Assembly: GCF_018342475.1 (NCBI RefSeq)
Contig: NZ_JAEMUD010000001.1
Coordinates: 1,054,001-1,118,000, forward strand
DNA from: Parachlamydia sp. AcF125
GTDB lineage: Bacteria > Chlamydiota > Chlamydiia > Chlamydiales > Parachlamydiaceae
Reading direction: 5' to 3'
DNA: 64,000 nucleotides
A program made the position numbers and the translations under genes. Below are positions 26,734 through 35,314 of the stretch, in pieces. The notes under the pieces are model-generated. The model did no database searches. It saw only the letters and a program-made list of their open reading frames with translations, and was not told where the DNA came from. Numbering within the stretch: position 1 is the stretch's first letter; every line of letters begins with the position of its first letter.

Positions 26734-28145
26734 TGTCAATGGAAATCGCTTTGTTAATTCTTGTCCTCCTGGCAGGCATTTACATGTCATGGAATATTGG
26801 GGCAAATGATGTCGCGAATGCCATGGGAACATCTGTTGGATCGGGTGCTTTAACTTTAAAGCAAGCTGTCATTATTGCTGCCGTTCTAGAATTTTCTGGG
26901 GCTTTCTTTTTTGGCTCACATGTTTCTTCGACGATCCAAACGGGAATCGTAGATCCTGGAATCTTTTCTCATGACGCCCGATTGCTTGTGTATGGAATGC
27001 TCTCTTCTCTCATTGCGGCCGGAGCTTGGTTACAAGTTGCCTCCTACTTCGGATGGCCTGTCTCAACTACCCATTCTATCATTGGAGCTTTAATTGGATT
27101 TGGCGTGGTCGTTGGGGGGATTGATGCCGTTTATTGGTCTAACGTGGGCTCGATCATATCGAGTTGGATTATTTCTCCCTTGCTGGGAGGCCTCATCTCT
27201 TACGGGGTTTTTAGCCTATTGCGCAAGCAAATTTTTTATTCGTCTTGCCCCCTGAAAGCTGCTAAAAAATGGACACCTCTCCTTGTCTTCTTGCTCATTT
27301 TAATTCTGTTTTTAATCTTAATTCCTTCAGGATTGAAAAATTTGAATTTTTCTCCTTTGCAAACCCTTTTCATCAGTCTAATTGCGGGAGGAAGCGGAGC
27401 TTTGGTTAGCAAGTTATGTCTAAAGCGTTCATTTTCCCCCGAAGTATTGACGCGATCGATTGCGCTGGCAACCCTTGAGCAAATTAAAGAAATGGAAATT
27501 GCTAAAAGGTGCCTTGAACGCGTGCATTCCGCCTCTTCGGGCGAGTTGCAATTTCATCTAAGCAGCGTGGTAGGCGAAATTGAGGGGATGATTCACAAAC
27601 AAAGTGAGTCCTATGAAAACATTCACTCAGAATATAGTGGAGTTGAAAAAATTTTTGGCTACTTGCAAATCATAAGTGCCTGCTTAATGGCATTTGCGCA
27701 TGGGGCAAATGATGTGGCAAACGCCATTGGTCCTTTATCCGCTTCTGTAGCAATTTTATTAACGGGTGAAATCCCTTTTGAGGCTCCTGTGCCTACTTGG
27801 GCTTTAGCTCTGGGAGGGATAGGAATTGTGGCGGGATTGGCGACTTGGGGGTGGCGTGTGATTGAAACAATCGGAAAAAAAATTACAGAACTCACTCCCA
27901 CAAGAGGATTTGCAGCCGAGTTTGGGGCTGCCACCACCATTTTGCTGGCTTCCCGTCTGGGATTGCCCATTTCCACCACACATACATTGGTAGGGGCTGT
28001 GATTGGCGTTGGGCTTGCACGGGGGATAGAAGCTTTAGATCTTGGAACAATGCGTGAAATTGTAATTTCGTGGATTGTCACAGTCCCAGCGGGGGCTGCA
28101 GTGGCAGTCTCTGTCTTTTATTTAATCGCAGAAATTTTTGGTTAA
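26733..28145 (+). CDS. low-affinity inorganic phosphate transporter (Pit family)
   Basis: 470 residues, inner membrane, phosphate or metal-phosphate symport. The family signature GANDVANAMGTSVGSGALT occurs near the N-terminus and is repeated as HGANDVANAIGPLSA in the second half. SYFGWPVSTTHSIIGALIGF and SRLGLPISTTHTLVGAVIGV form the second repeated motif. A cytosolic loop of about 100 residues (roughly 230-310) separates the halves. Downstream of the DUF47 gene with a one-base overlap. Confidence 0.94.
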   Translation: MSMEIALLILVLLAGIYMSWNIGANDVANAMGTSVGSGALTLKQAVIIAAVLEFSGAFFFGSHVSSTIQTGIVDPGIFSHDARLLVYGMLSSLIAAGAWLQVASYFGWPVSTTHSIIGALIGFGVVVGGIDAVYWSNVGSIISSWIISPLLGGLISYGVFSLLRKQIFYSSCPLKAAKKWTPLLVFLLILILFLILIPSGLKNLNFSPLQTLFISLIAGGSGALVSKLCLKRSFSPEVLTRSIALATLEQIKEMEIAKRCLERVHSASSGELQFHLSSVVGEIEGMIHKQSESYENIHSEYSGVEKIFGYLQIISACLMAFAHGANDVANAIGPLSASVAILLTGEIPFEAPVPTWALALGGIGIVAGLATWGWRVIETIGKKITELTPTRGFAAEFGAATTILLASRLGLPISTTHTLVGAVIGVGLARGIEALDLGTMREIVISWIVTVPAGAAVAVSVFYLIAEIFG

Positions 28146-28161
28146 AAACATACGAGGAATT

Positions 28162-28710
28162 GTGAATAAAAAATTTGTTTTTTTAATTTGCCTATGTCTA
28201 TGGCTAACATCGCTAGTTATGGCGCACGAAGAATATCATTCTAAAGCTCTTTTAAAAGGAGAAATTTTGATAAGACCGGTTGCTACAATGGATAACCCTT
28301 TAGAACAAATGCAGGAAGGGCAAATCCAAGCGGGCGTAGAAGTCTCTTTTAGTGTAAAAATTAAAAATTTAGGAAACCAACCGAATCCGCCCGGAAATTT
28401 GCAAATTCATTACAAATTTCCCTCTTCTCTTTCCCATTTATCCACAGCTTCTTTATTTGAAACGGAGATTCTTCCTTTGCCAACTTTAAATCCGGGTGAA
28501 GAAAAAATGGTAACATTTGATAAGAAGCAGAGAATGCCGACATTATATGATTTTGTTCGGGATGATTGGGGAAAGCGTGAATACCAAGCGATTGTAAAAA
28601 TAGCTGGGCAAGAACACCTATTAAATACCGTGGCTTTGACTTTTTCGGCCTATTACTATGAAATTCCGGTTGCTTCAAAAATTGTGGCAATCCCTGTTTT
28701 TAATCGTTAA
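28162..28710 (+). CDS. exported protein of unknown function after Pit
   Basis: 182 residues from GTG 28162, chosen because CGAGGA lies just upstream; the frame is open to 28138. The N-terminus is a signal peptide (NKKFVFLICLCLWLTSLVMA, then HEEYHSK). The mature part looks like a beta-sandwich: VEVSFSVKIKNLGNQPNPPG and LPTLNPGEEKMVTF resemble CARDB-type immunoglobulin-like modules. Seventeen bases separate it from Pit, so it is probably in that operon. Function unknown; an envelope-located adhesion or assembly role is possible. Confidence 0.7.
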   Translation: MNKKFVFLICLCLWLTSLVMAHEEYHSKALLKGEILIRPVATMDNPLEQMQEGQIQAGVEVSFSVKIKNLGNQPNPPGNLQIHYKFPSSLSHLSTASLFETEILPLPTLNPGEEKMVTFDKKQRMPTLYDFVRDDWGKREYQAIVKIAGQEHLLNTVALTFSAYYYEIPVASKIVAIPVFNR

Positions 28711-28724
28711 ATCGAAAGCTTCCT

Positions 28725-29423
28725 ATGCTCTTAACATTCCAGCCTTTTTTGCAACCTTCTTTTACCCGCCAACTGTTATTAGAGGTGATAGAAAGGCAGG
28801 AATTAGTGAAAAAAGAAAGTCAAGCCTCTTTTTTTGAAGCAATCAGGGTTAAAGCTGCCCTGGGAGCGATTATTTTATTGGGCAGCGGAAAAGCCCTTAG
28901 CGCTTGTGTCGCCGTGGTTGCTTTTAAAATTCTGGGGGCTTTTTCAGAAGAAATACGGGAAAAGGGCCAGCAAGAAACAAGTTTTTTAAAAGGAGTGGTT
29001 GTTGCTGTTTTGATTTCTGTGTATGCTTTAACGGGAACTAGCAGGGCTCATTCCTTAATCATTCGGATTGAACAGGCGGCTGATCGACAATTTGAAGAAA
29101 TCTCTTCTAAAGGAATAGACAAATTTGAAGAGGCAATAGATCGGGCGCGGAAGAGGAAGGTTAAAGAATATCTTGTAAGAAAGGGAAACCCTACCGCATT
29201 TTTCCCCTCTACCTGGGACGACCAGGCCTCACACGCTAAAGAGGCTTTTGCCCGTTTTATCCAAAATCTCAAACAAACCTACCCCTCCCAACCTTCTGAA
29301 GGAAAATATGCCATTTTAAAAGAAGCTAGGGAGACAATTAAAGCTTTTATTAGGTCTATCGATCGATTTTCCTTAGCCGAAGAAGAGATTAAGCCCTCTT
29401 TCCCTTTCGATCAATGGAATTGA
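28725..29423 (+). CDS. unknown protein with bilobed hydrophobic region
   Basis: 232 residues, no signal peptide. Two hydrophobic stretches (about residues 43-73 and 88-105) are separated by a short charged loop (SEEIREKGQQETS). The long C-terminal part is helical and charged (EEAIDRARKRKVKEYLVRKG). This layout is like chlamydial inclusion-membrane (Inc) proteins, but many ordinary membrane proteins also show it. ATG 28725 has no strong ribosome site and lies 14 bp after the exported-protein gene, so it may end the Pit operon. Family not recognised. Confidence 0.6.
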   Translation: MLLTFQPFLQPSFTRQLLLEVIERQELVKKESQASFFEAIRVKAALGAIILLGSGKALSACVAVVAFKILGAFSEEIREKGQQETSFLKGVVVAVLISVYALTGTSRAHSLIIRIEQAADRQFEEISSKGIDKFEEAIDRARKRKVKEYLVRKGNPTAFFPSTWDDQASHAKEAFARFIQNLKQTYPSQPSEGKYAILKEARETIKAFIRSIDRFSLAEEEIKPSFPFDQWN

Positions 29424-29683
29424 TTTATTGTGAAAAGTTGAAGATTTCGTTGTTTTTATAGAGCCTTTTTTGTTTAATTACGTTTGCAATTTTGCCATAA
29501 CAAGCTTTTCAGTGTTTGGAAAGCTAAAAATATTAAATATATTAGATCTCTTTCAAAATGCTTACTGTTTAAAAAGCGATTCGAATGAAGGGTTTTAATT
29601 ATTTATATTAAAATTTAAACGTTTGCTAAAGCACTTTTTATTCAATTTTAAGTCAGTTGAAATGTCTTAACTAAGAGGGATTT

Positions 29684-30997
29684 ATGGTCGCTGGAATTCG
29701 CCAATCAGAACTACACGCTAAAATAAATGCTGCCTATACCGCGTTAGTTATTAAAGACGAACCTAGGAGGCTTTTATCGACGAGGTTAGAATTAAAGAAC
29801 AGTAAAACGTGGGGGGATAAATATCCTGTTTTGCATCTCATTTTTCGCTTATTGAGAATCCCTACTTCCCGCACCCATGCACTTGAGGTAGCACAAGTTT
29901 TGCAATCAATTGCTACGGCAAAACAATATACTCTCAATGATGAGTACAAAGCTAAGCTTGTTAAATTGATTGAGAAATTGAAATGCAAGGCTTTGGAAAG
30001 GGAAGCTAAAAAACAGGTAAAAATCAGGGAGCAATTTGAAGTTCTTCAGAAAAAAGTAGGTCTGCCAAAAGTTGCCCCAAATAACGAGCTTGAACAATTA
30101 GGCCTACAGGGTTGTAAAGAAAAGCCTTCTCAACCCCTCGCATTGGAAAAGGAAGCGGACCAGAGCGAGGAAACTGAACAAAGAGGGAAGAAAGCGGGGG
30201 CTAAAGAAAATTTTTCCAGCATAGAAAGCTTGCCAAAAGCAGAGCGAAGGAATTCGGAATCCACTCCCGAAGAAATGGATACAAAAGCTAAGGCAGAGGC
30301 TTTAGCAAAAAAAGAGCTAGATAAAAGCGAGCAACTAGAAGCTCAAAATGGCTCCGCTTTTGTCGCTCTACCACCCCCTCCGCCGGCTCCTCCTTCTCCC
30401 ACTATGCCGGGAGTGACTGCAAATAGCCGGCAGCCGAAAAGCGCAGATAAGGCAGAGCGCCCAATCAGTATGAGTGGATCATTCACCATTAGCTTAGCTG
30501 AAGTGCGTGCGGCAAAAAAGGGTTTAAAAAAGAGTTCTGGAGAAAAAAAATTGGATGTGAAGCGGGATAAGAAGAGAAGGCGTTACACGCTTCCGCCAGT
30601 TCTTCCAGGAAAAAGTTCGCTTGTAAATCAGGAAAATTCGTCTGCTAAAAAGCTAGGCTCCTCGACTTCAAAAGTTAGCAAGGGGGAAGCAAAAATTAAT
30701 ACACGCTTGATGGCTGCTTTGGTGCGGGGAGGCGTAGCAGAATTGGATCTATTTTTTGCGGAGCTCAGTGCTGAAGAAATTCGAAAAGCTCTTTCGGCTG
30801 CAAACCATGAAGGAAATACGTTTTTACATCTGGCGATACGAGCCAATGTGACTTTTATTCAAACGTTGATCGAAAATGGGGCTGATCCTTCTAAAATGAA
30901 TAACTCGGGAAAGAAGGCGCTCGATTTATACAACGAAGAATTTGGTTCTGATAGCAGCGAAGAAATACGCGCTTTGTTAACCCCTCAGATGGTCTAA
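29684..30997 (+). CDS. proline-rich protein with C-terminal ankyrin repeat, candidate effector
   Basis: 437 residues, no signal peptide or membrane segment. Residues 1-110 are basic and helical (FRLLRIPTSRTHALEVAQVL). A charged, low-complexity linker follows. LPPPPPAPPSP lies at residues 229-239. A basic region (KRDKKRRRYTLPPVLPG) comes next, and about one ankyrin repeat plus part of another near the C-terminus (GNTFLHLAIRANVTFIQTLI, ENGADPSKMNNSGKKALDLY). Poly-proline of this kind binds profilin, SH3 or WW domains in eukaryotes, and ankyrin repeats are common in effectors of intracellular bacteria. A host-directed role is therefore plausible but inferred. The same proline motif recurs in the gene at 38629-39672. 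Single gene with its own terminator. Confidence 0.7.
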   Translation: MVAGIRQSELHAKINAAYTALVIKDEPRRLLSTRLELKNSKTWGDKYPVLHLIFRLLRIPTSRTHALEVAQVLQSIATAKQYTLNDEYKAKLVKLIEKLKCKALEREAKKQVKIREQFEVLQKKVGLPKVAPNNELEQLGLQGCKEKPSQPLALEKEADQSEETEQRGKKAGAKENFSSIESLPKAERRNSESTPEEMDTKAKAEALAKKELDKSEQLEAQNGSAFVALPPPPPAPPSPTMPGVTANSRQPKSADKAERPISMSGSFTISLAEVRAAKKGLKKSSGEKKLDVKRDKKRRRYTLPPVLPGKSSLVNQENSSAKKLGSSTSKVSKGEAKINTRLMAALVRGGVAELDLFFAELSAEEIRKALSAANHEGNTFLHLAIRANVTFIQTLIENGADPSKMNNSGKKALDLYNEEFGSDSSEEIRALLTPQMV

Positions 30998-31001
30998 AAT
31001 C

Positions 31002-31041
31002 GAAAGCAAAACCCTGGAACTTGCTAAGGGGTTTTGCTTTC
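31002..31041 (+). terminator. terminator after the ankyrin/proline-rich gene
   Basis: Thirteen-bp perfect stem GAAAGCAAAACCC / GGGTTTTGCTTTC with a 14-nt loop, 5 nt after the stop codon, followed by TTGTGTT. The U-run is short. Confidence 0.8.
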
Positions 31042-31122
31042 TTGTGTTAAGAAGAGAAGGGCATTTTTTTTAAATTTAAAATTGCTTTTTTGATGTGTCT
31101 GCTTTTTATCTTTAACTTCCCT

Positions 31123-31150
31123 TTGCAAAAAACTTTCTTTTCTCTATACT
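31123..31150 (+). promoter_or_regulatory. str operon promoter
   Basis: TTGCAA (31123-31128), 16-bp spacer, TATACT (31145-31150). This gives a leader of about 125 nt before rpsL. Confidence 0.75.
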
Positions 31151-31282
31151 TATTCCATGTCTTCATAAGAGAGTTAAAATTTCTGCGACGGCTATTTCGT
31201 TAAATATTATTTCTTAAGTTTAACAAAATCAAACAGTATAGCACTTGAAAAAGAGTGTGGAAAGTATAAGGAGAAGGCAAAA

Positions 31283-31654
31283 ATGCCGACAATTAATCAG
31301 TTGGTTCGAAAAGAACGACGACCAAAGACAAAACGTAGTAAATCTCCTGCGCTGCAAGCATGTCCCCAAAGACGTGGGGTATGCCTGCAAGTCAAGACAA
31401 AAACTCCCAAAAAACCTAACTCAGCTTTACGTAAAGTTGCTTGGGTACGCTTGTCTACAGGTCAAGAAGTGATCGCTTACATCGGTGGAGAAGGTCACAA
31501 TCTGCAAGAGCACAGCATTGTTCTTGTGCGCGGTGGGCGTGTAAAAGACTTGCCTGGTGTGCGCTATCATATCGTACGCGGAGCATTAGACTGCGCAGCA
31601 GTGAAAGATCGTAAGCAAGGAAGATCTAAGTATGGGGCAAAACGTCCTAAGTAA
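31283..31654 (+). CDS. rpsL: 30S ribosomal protein S12
   Basis: 123 residues. Decoding-centre protein of the small subunit. The conserved [11 protein letters not shown] and [25 protein letters not shown] regions are present as short motifs, with wild-type lysines at the classic streptomycin-resistance positions. An AAGGAG site precedes ATG 31283. First gene of rpsL-rpsG-fusA-rpsJ. Confidence 0.98.
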   Translation: MPTINQLVRKERRPKTKRSKSPALQACPQRRGVCLQVKTKTPKKPNSALRKVAWVRLSTGQEVIAYIGGEGHNLQEHSIVLVRGGRVKDLPGVRYHIVRGALDCAAVKDRKQGRSKYGAKRPK

Positions 31655-31686
31655 CGCTGGGATTCTCCCGAATGAGTATCCTAGTT

Positions 31687-31724
31687 CGTGATTTGTGTTT
31701 TAGAGGATTAAAGCATAAATCACG
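31687..31724 (+). promoter_or_regulatory. inverted repeat in rpsL-rpsG spacer, possible leader structure
   Basis: CGTGATTT (31687-31694) and AAATCACG (31717-31724), 8-bp perfect stem with a 22-nt loop, inside an unusually long 170-bp rpsL-rpsG gap. In E. coli S7 controls its own translation from this intercistronic region, so a regulatory role is possible. Confidence 0.4.
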
Positions 31725-31760
31725 CACAGGCTGACAGTTATGTCAAGCCAGGTGAATTCG

Positions 31761-31789
31761 TTGAGGTTTTCCTATTCAGGCTTTATAAT
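31761..31789 (+). promoter_or_regulatory. internal promoter before rpsG
   Basis: TTGAGG (31761-31766), 17-bp spacer, TATAAT (31784-31789), a perfect -10. It would drive rpsG-fusA-rpsJ independently of rpsL. Confidence 0.75.
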
Positions 31790-31824
31790 ACCTGTTTTAA
31801 GAACACAATTTTATTGAGGAAATT

Positions 31825-32298
31825 ATGTCAAGAAGACATCGCGCAGAAAAGCGAGAAATTCAACCAGATCCCCTTTACGGGAGTGTGCTACTCGCAAAAT
31901 TTATTAACAAAGTGATGGAACAAGGTAAAAAATCTTGTGCGCGCAGAATCGTGTATGGTGCATTGGATGAGTTTGCAAAAAGAGTGAAATTTGAAAGCCC
32001 CTTAGAAGCTTTCGAAGAAGCCTTAGAAAATGCAAAGCCTTCTCTCGAAGTTAAATCCCGTCGTATTGGTGGAGCAACCTATCAAGTCCCCATCGAAATC
32101 TTGCCTCACCGCCGCACTTCAATGGCAATGGGCTGGATTATTGAGAATGCAAGAAAAAAACCAGGTCGTTCAATGAAAGATGCGCTTGTTGCAGAATTAA
32201 CAGACTGCTTTAACAAACAAGGAAGCACCATTAAGAAAAAAGACGACACTCACCGTATGGCAGAAGCTAACAAAGCCTTTGCTCATTATAAATGGTAA
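31825..32298 (+). CDS. rpsG: 30S ribosomal protein S7
   Basis: 157 residues. Binds the 3' domain of 16S rRNA and nucleates head assembly. MSRRHRAEKREIQPDPLYGS is the usual N-terminus; ALENAKPSLEVKSRRIGGAT and YQVPIEILPHRR follow, all diagnostic for S7. GAGGAAATT before ATG 31825 serves as ribosome site. It lies 15 bp before fusA. Confidence 0.98.
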   Translation: MSRRHRAEKREIQPDPLYGSVLLAKFINKVMEQGKKSCARRIVYGALDEFAKRVKFESPLEAFEEALENAKPSLEVKSRRIGGATYQVPIEILPHRRTSMAMGWIIENARKKPGRSMKDALVAELTDCFNKQGSTIKKKDDTHRMAEANKAFAHYKW

Positions 32299-32313
32299 AA
32301 GGAGAATGATGCA

Positions 32314-34401
32314 ATGGCAAGAGGTGAAAAGAATCAGTTAAAAAATATTCGTAATATCGGAATCATGGCTCACATTGATGCTGGTAAGACGACGACAACC
32401 GAGCGTATTCTCTACTATTCAGGTCGCGTACACCGTATGGGTGAAGTGCATGAAGGTGCTGCGACGATGGACTGGATGGAACAAGAACAAGAGCGCGGAA
32501 TTACCATTACTTCTGCGGCAACGACTGTATTTTGGAAAGAAGCAAAAATCAACATTATTGATACTCCTGGACACGTGGACTTCACGATTGAAGTAGAACG
32601 TTCTCTCCGTGTTCTTGATGGTGCCGTTGCGGTGTTTTGTTCCGTGTCTGGTGTTGAACCTCAATCAGAGACTGTATGGCGGCAAGCAGATCGCTACGGC
32701 GTTCCTCGTATCGCATTTGTAAACAAAATGGACCGCGTGGGAGCTGACTTTGGAGATGCTGTTCGCACGATGCGCGAAAAGCTACATGCAAATGCCATCC
32801 CCGTACACTGCCCCATTGGTGCGGAAGCAGATTTTAAAGGGATGGTAGATCTCATCAGCATGAAAGCGCTTTATTTCCACGATGAGACTCTCGGGGCTCA
32901 GTGGGAAGAAGCAGATATCCCCGCAGATCTGTTGGAAAAATGCAAACAAATGCGCTCGGAGCTTTTAGACGAGTTGGCGACAATTGACGAGAATGATGAT
33001 GCATTCATGACAAAAGTTTTGGAAAATCCAGATGCTTTGACTGTGGATGAAATCAACGCCGTGGTCCGAAAAGGAGTCTGCGCCAATAAATTCAATCCGG
33101 TCCTGTGTGGATCTGCTTTCAAAAACAAAGGGATTCAGCAGCTGCTAGACGCGGTTGTTAATTGGATGCCTTCTCCGTTAGACCGAGGAGCTATTAAAGC
33201 ACATGACTTGGACTCTGGAGAAGAGATTGCTTTGCAACCCTCAGATGAAGCCCCGTTCTCTGCGCTTGCATTCAAAATTATGACAGACCCTTATGTAGGC
33301 CGTTTAACGTTTATTCGTATTTATAGCGGTATGTTGACCAAAGGGATGAACCTGATCAACAGCACAAAGGATAGTAAAGAGCGTATTTCTCGTCTGCTTG
33401 AAATGCACGCAAACAAACGGGAAGAAAGAGAAGAGTTTTACACAGGAGACATCGGAGCTTGCATTGGTCTTAAAAAAGCAAGTACAGGAGATACCCTTTG
33501 TGAAGCAAGCCGTCCTTTCATCTTGGAAAAAATGGAATTCCCAGAACCGGTGATTTCTATGGCGATTGAGCCAAAGTCCAAAGCTGATCGGGAAAAACTG
33601 TCTGGCGCGCTTGCTGCTTTATCAGAAGAAGACCCCACTTTCCGCGTGTCCACTAACGAGGAAACTGGCCAAACAATCATTGCAGGGATGGGAGAGCTTC
33701 ACCTAGAGATCCTGCATGATCGCATGAAGCGTGAATTTGGCGTGGAAGCAAACGTGGGTAAACCGCAAGTATCGTACAAAGAAACGATCACCATCCCAGG
33801 AGCTGCTCAAACGAAGTTTGTGAAACAGTCTGGTGGACGAGGACAGTACGCGCACGTTGAGATCGAGATTGAGCCTAATGAAAAAGGTAAAGGAAACGAA
33901 GTTGTTAGCAAAATTGTCGGTGGGGTGATTCCTCGTGAATACATTCCTGCTGTGATTGCAGGTATCAATGAAGGTCTGGCAACAGGTGTATTGGCTGGTT
34001 ATAACCTAGTTGATGTAAAAGTTGCGATTGTTTTCGGATCTTATCACGATGTTGACTCTAGCGAAATGGCGTTTAAAATTTGCGGTTCCATGGCGGTAAA
34101 AGACGCTGCACGTAAGTGTAAGCCGATTATCCTCGAGCCTATCATGAAAGTAGACGTCACCACTCCTGAAGCTTCTTTAGGGGATGTGATCGGAGACTTA
34201 AACCGCCGTCGCGGGAAGATTTTAGGACAAGAGAACCACAAAGGATCCGTCATCGTGAGTTCTGAAGTGCCTTTGAGTGAAATGTTCGGATACTCAACGC
34301 AATTGCGTTCGCTATCTTCAGGACGTGCAACCTATACGATGGAACCAAGTCACTTTGAGAGAGTTCCAACTAAAATCCAAGAAGAAATTACTAAGAAGTA
34401 A
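32314..34401 (+). CDS. fusA: elongation factor G
   Basis: 695 residues. GTPase that drives ribosomal translocation. G1 is [14 protein letters not shown]2 region [10 protein letters not shown]3 DTPGHVDF, G4 NKMD; domains II-V follow with the typical C-terminus ([20 protein letters not shown]). AAGGAG at 32298-32303 overlaps the rpsG stop codon. No tuf gene follows; rpsJ comes directly after, as in Chlamydia. Confidence 0.98.
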   Translation: MARGEKNQLKNIRNIGIMAHIDAGKTTTTERILYYSGRVHRMGEVHEGAATMDWMEQEQERGITITSAATTVFWKEAKINIIDTPGHVDFTIEVERSLRVLDGAVAVFCSVSGVEPQSETVWRQADRYGVPRIAFVNKMDRVGADFGDAVRTMREKLHANAIPVHCPIGAEADFKGMVDLISMKALYFHDETLGAQWEEADIPADLLEKCKQMRSELLDELATIDENDDAFMTKVLENPDALTVDEINAVVRKGVCANKFNPVLCGSAFKNKGIQQLLDAVVNWMPSPLDRGAIKAHDLDSGEEIALQPSDEAPFSALAFKIMTDPYVGRLTFIRIYSGMLTKGMNLINSTKDSKERISRLLEMHANKREEREEFYTGDIGACIGLKKASTGDTLCEASRPFILEKMEFPEPVISMAIEPKSKADREKLSGALAALSEEDPTFRVSTNEETGQTIIAGMGELHLEILHDRMKREFGVEANVGKPQVSYKETITIPGAAQTKFVKQSGGRGQYAHVEIEIEPNEKGKGNEVVSKIVGGVIPREYIPAVIAGINEGLATGVLAGYNLVDVKVAIVFGSYHDVDSSEMAFKICGSMAVKDAARKCKPIILEPIMKVDVTTPEASLGDVIGDLNRRRGKILGQENHKGSVIVSSEVPLSEMFGYSTQLRSLSSGRATYTMEPSHFERVPTKIQEEITKK

Positions 34402-34413
34402 GGCTTATCCTAT

Positions 34414-34749
34414 ATGGCAAAACAAGAAAAACATACTAAGCAAACTAGGCAAAAAATCCGCATTCGGCTCAAAGGATATGACCAGCGTTTGCTGGATCGT
34501 TCAACCGCTGATATTGTGGAAACTGCTAAACGAACTGGTGCGGGAGTGGCTGGGCCAATCCCTCTTCCCACACGTTGTGAGAAATTCACGGTGCTTCGCT
34601 CTCCAAACATTGACCGAAAATCTCGGGAACAGTTTGAGATTCGCACACATAAAAGATTGATTGATATTCTACACCCCACAGGTAAAACAATCGATGCGCT
34701 TAAGACATTGACATTGCCTGCAGGGATTGATATTAAAATCAAAGCTTAA
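34414..34749 (+). CDS. rpsJ: 30S ribosomal protein S10
   Basis: 111 residues. The N-terminus has a short extra basic segment ([13 protein letters not shown]) before the family start [37 protein letters not shown] and [12 protein letters not shown] are canonical. It sits 12 bp after fusA and is the last gene of the operon, as in Chlamydia but unlike E. coli, where rpsJ heads the S10 operon. Confidence 0.97.
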   Translation: MAKQEKHTKQTRQKIRIRLKGYDQRLLDRSTADIVETAKRTGAGVAGPIPLPTRCEKFTVLRSPNIDRKSREQFEIRTHKRLIDILHPTGKTIDALKTLTLPAGIDIKIKA

Positions 34750-34758
34750 ATCTCTTTT

Positions 34759-34788
34759 AAGGCTGTTTCCAAGTGAGACAGCCTTTTT
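34759..34788 (+). terminator. Rho-independent terminator of the str operon
   Basis: Stem AAGGCTGTTTC / GAGACAGCCTT (11 bp with one G-T pair), 5-nt loop, followed by a T-run (CCTTTTTAT). Confidence 0.93.
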
Positions 34789-34873
34789 ATCTATCCTTAT
34801 TAGAACCTTTTTCAACGCTTCTCTACCTCAAAGAAAATAGCTGGCGAAAAGTTTTAGGGAAAAGTGCATCTGT

Positions 34874-35314
34874 TTAAGTTGTTTTTTTCCAAATTCTCCC
34901 TTTGATGATCGTTCTAAATTCCGCAGTAGATGAAAATTCTGCATGCAGATGATATTCATCTTGTTTTTCCAGATTTAAAGCGTAAACTTCAAACCCTTCT
35001 AGGGGATTGTTTCGAAACTCCCAAGCGATTTTGCCGGGTTCAATCAGGCCTCTGCCAGTTACTTTTCCCATCGCTTCGTTTTCAAGCTCTACTGAAAAGG
35101 TGGTGGGCGTGATCTCAAAAAAACGGAAATGATTGCGCATTTGTTCGGGTGAACTTTCCATTTCCACTTGTTGAAAAGCATGTATTTCCTCCTGAACGAG
35201 AGGAGAAACAGTCCATTTTGTAAAAAATCGAAGTTTTTCTGAGGAGGCATTAAAAGAAAGCGTTCCTTCGCCAATCCAAAGGCCTGGTTGAAAAATAAAA
35301 AGTTGCTGAGACAT
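34874..35314 (-). CDS. conserved-looking unknown protein coupled to rodA
   Basis: 146 residues, no signal or membrane segment. It reads as a beta-barrel-like domain (FQPGLWIGEGTLSFNASSEK, HFRFFEITPTTFSVELENEA, GLIEPGKIAWEF, FRTIIKGRIWKK), similar in pattern to lipocalin-like small-ligand folds. Its ATG overlaps the rodA stop (TAATG on the minus strand), indicating translational coupling. Function unknown. Confidence 0.7.
   Translation of the reverse strand: MSQQLFIFQPGLWIGEGTLSFNASSEKLRFFTKWTVSPLVQEEIHAFQQVEMESSPEQMRNHFRFFEITPTTFSVELENEAMGKVTGRGLIEPGKIAWEFRNNPLEGFEVYALNLEKQDEYHLHAEFSSTAEFRTIIKGRIWKKTT

Noticed and set aside
31283-31654. Streptomycin-resistance substitutions in S12
   Set aside because: TPKKPNS and the second conserved lysine region are wild type.
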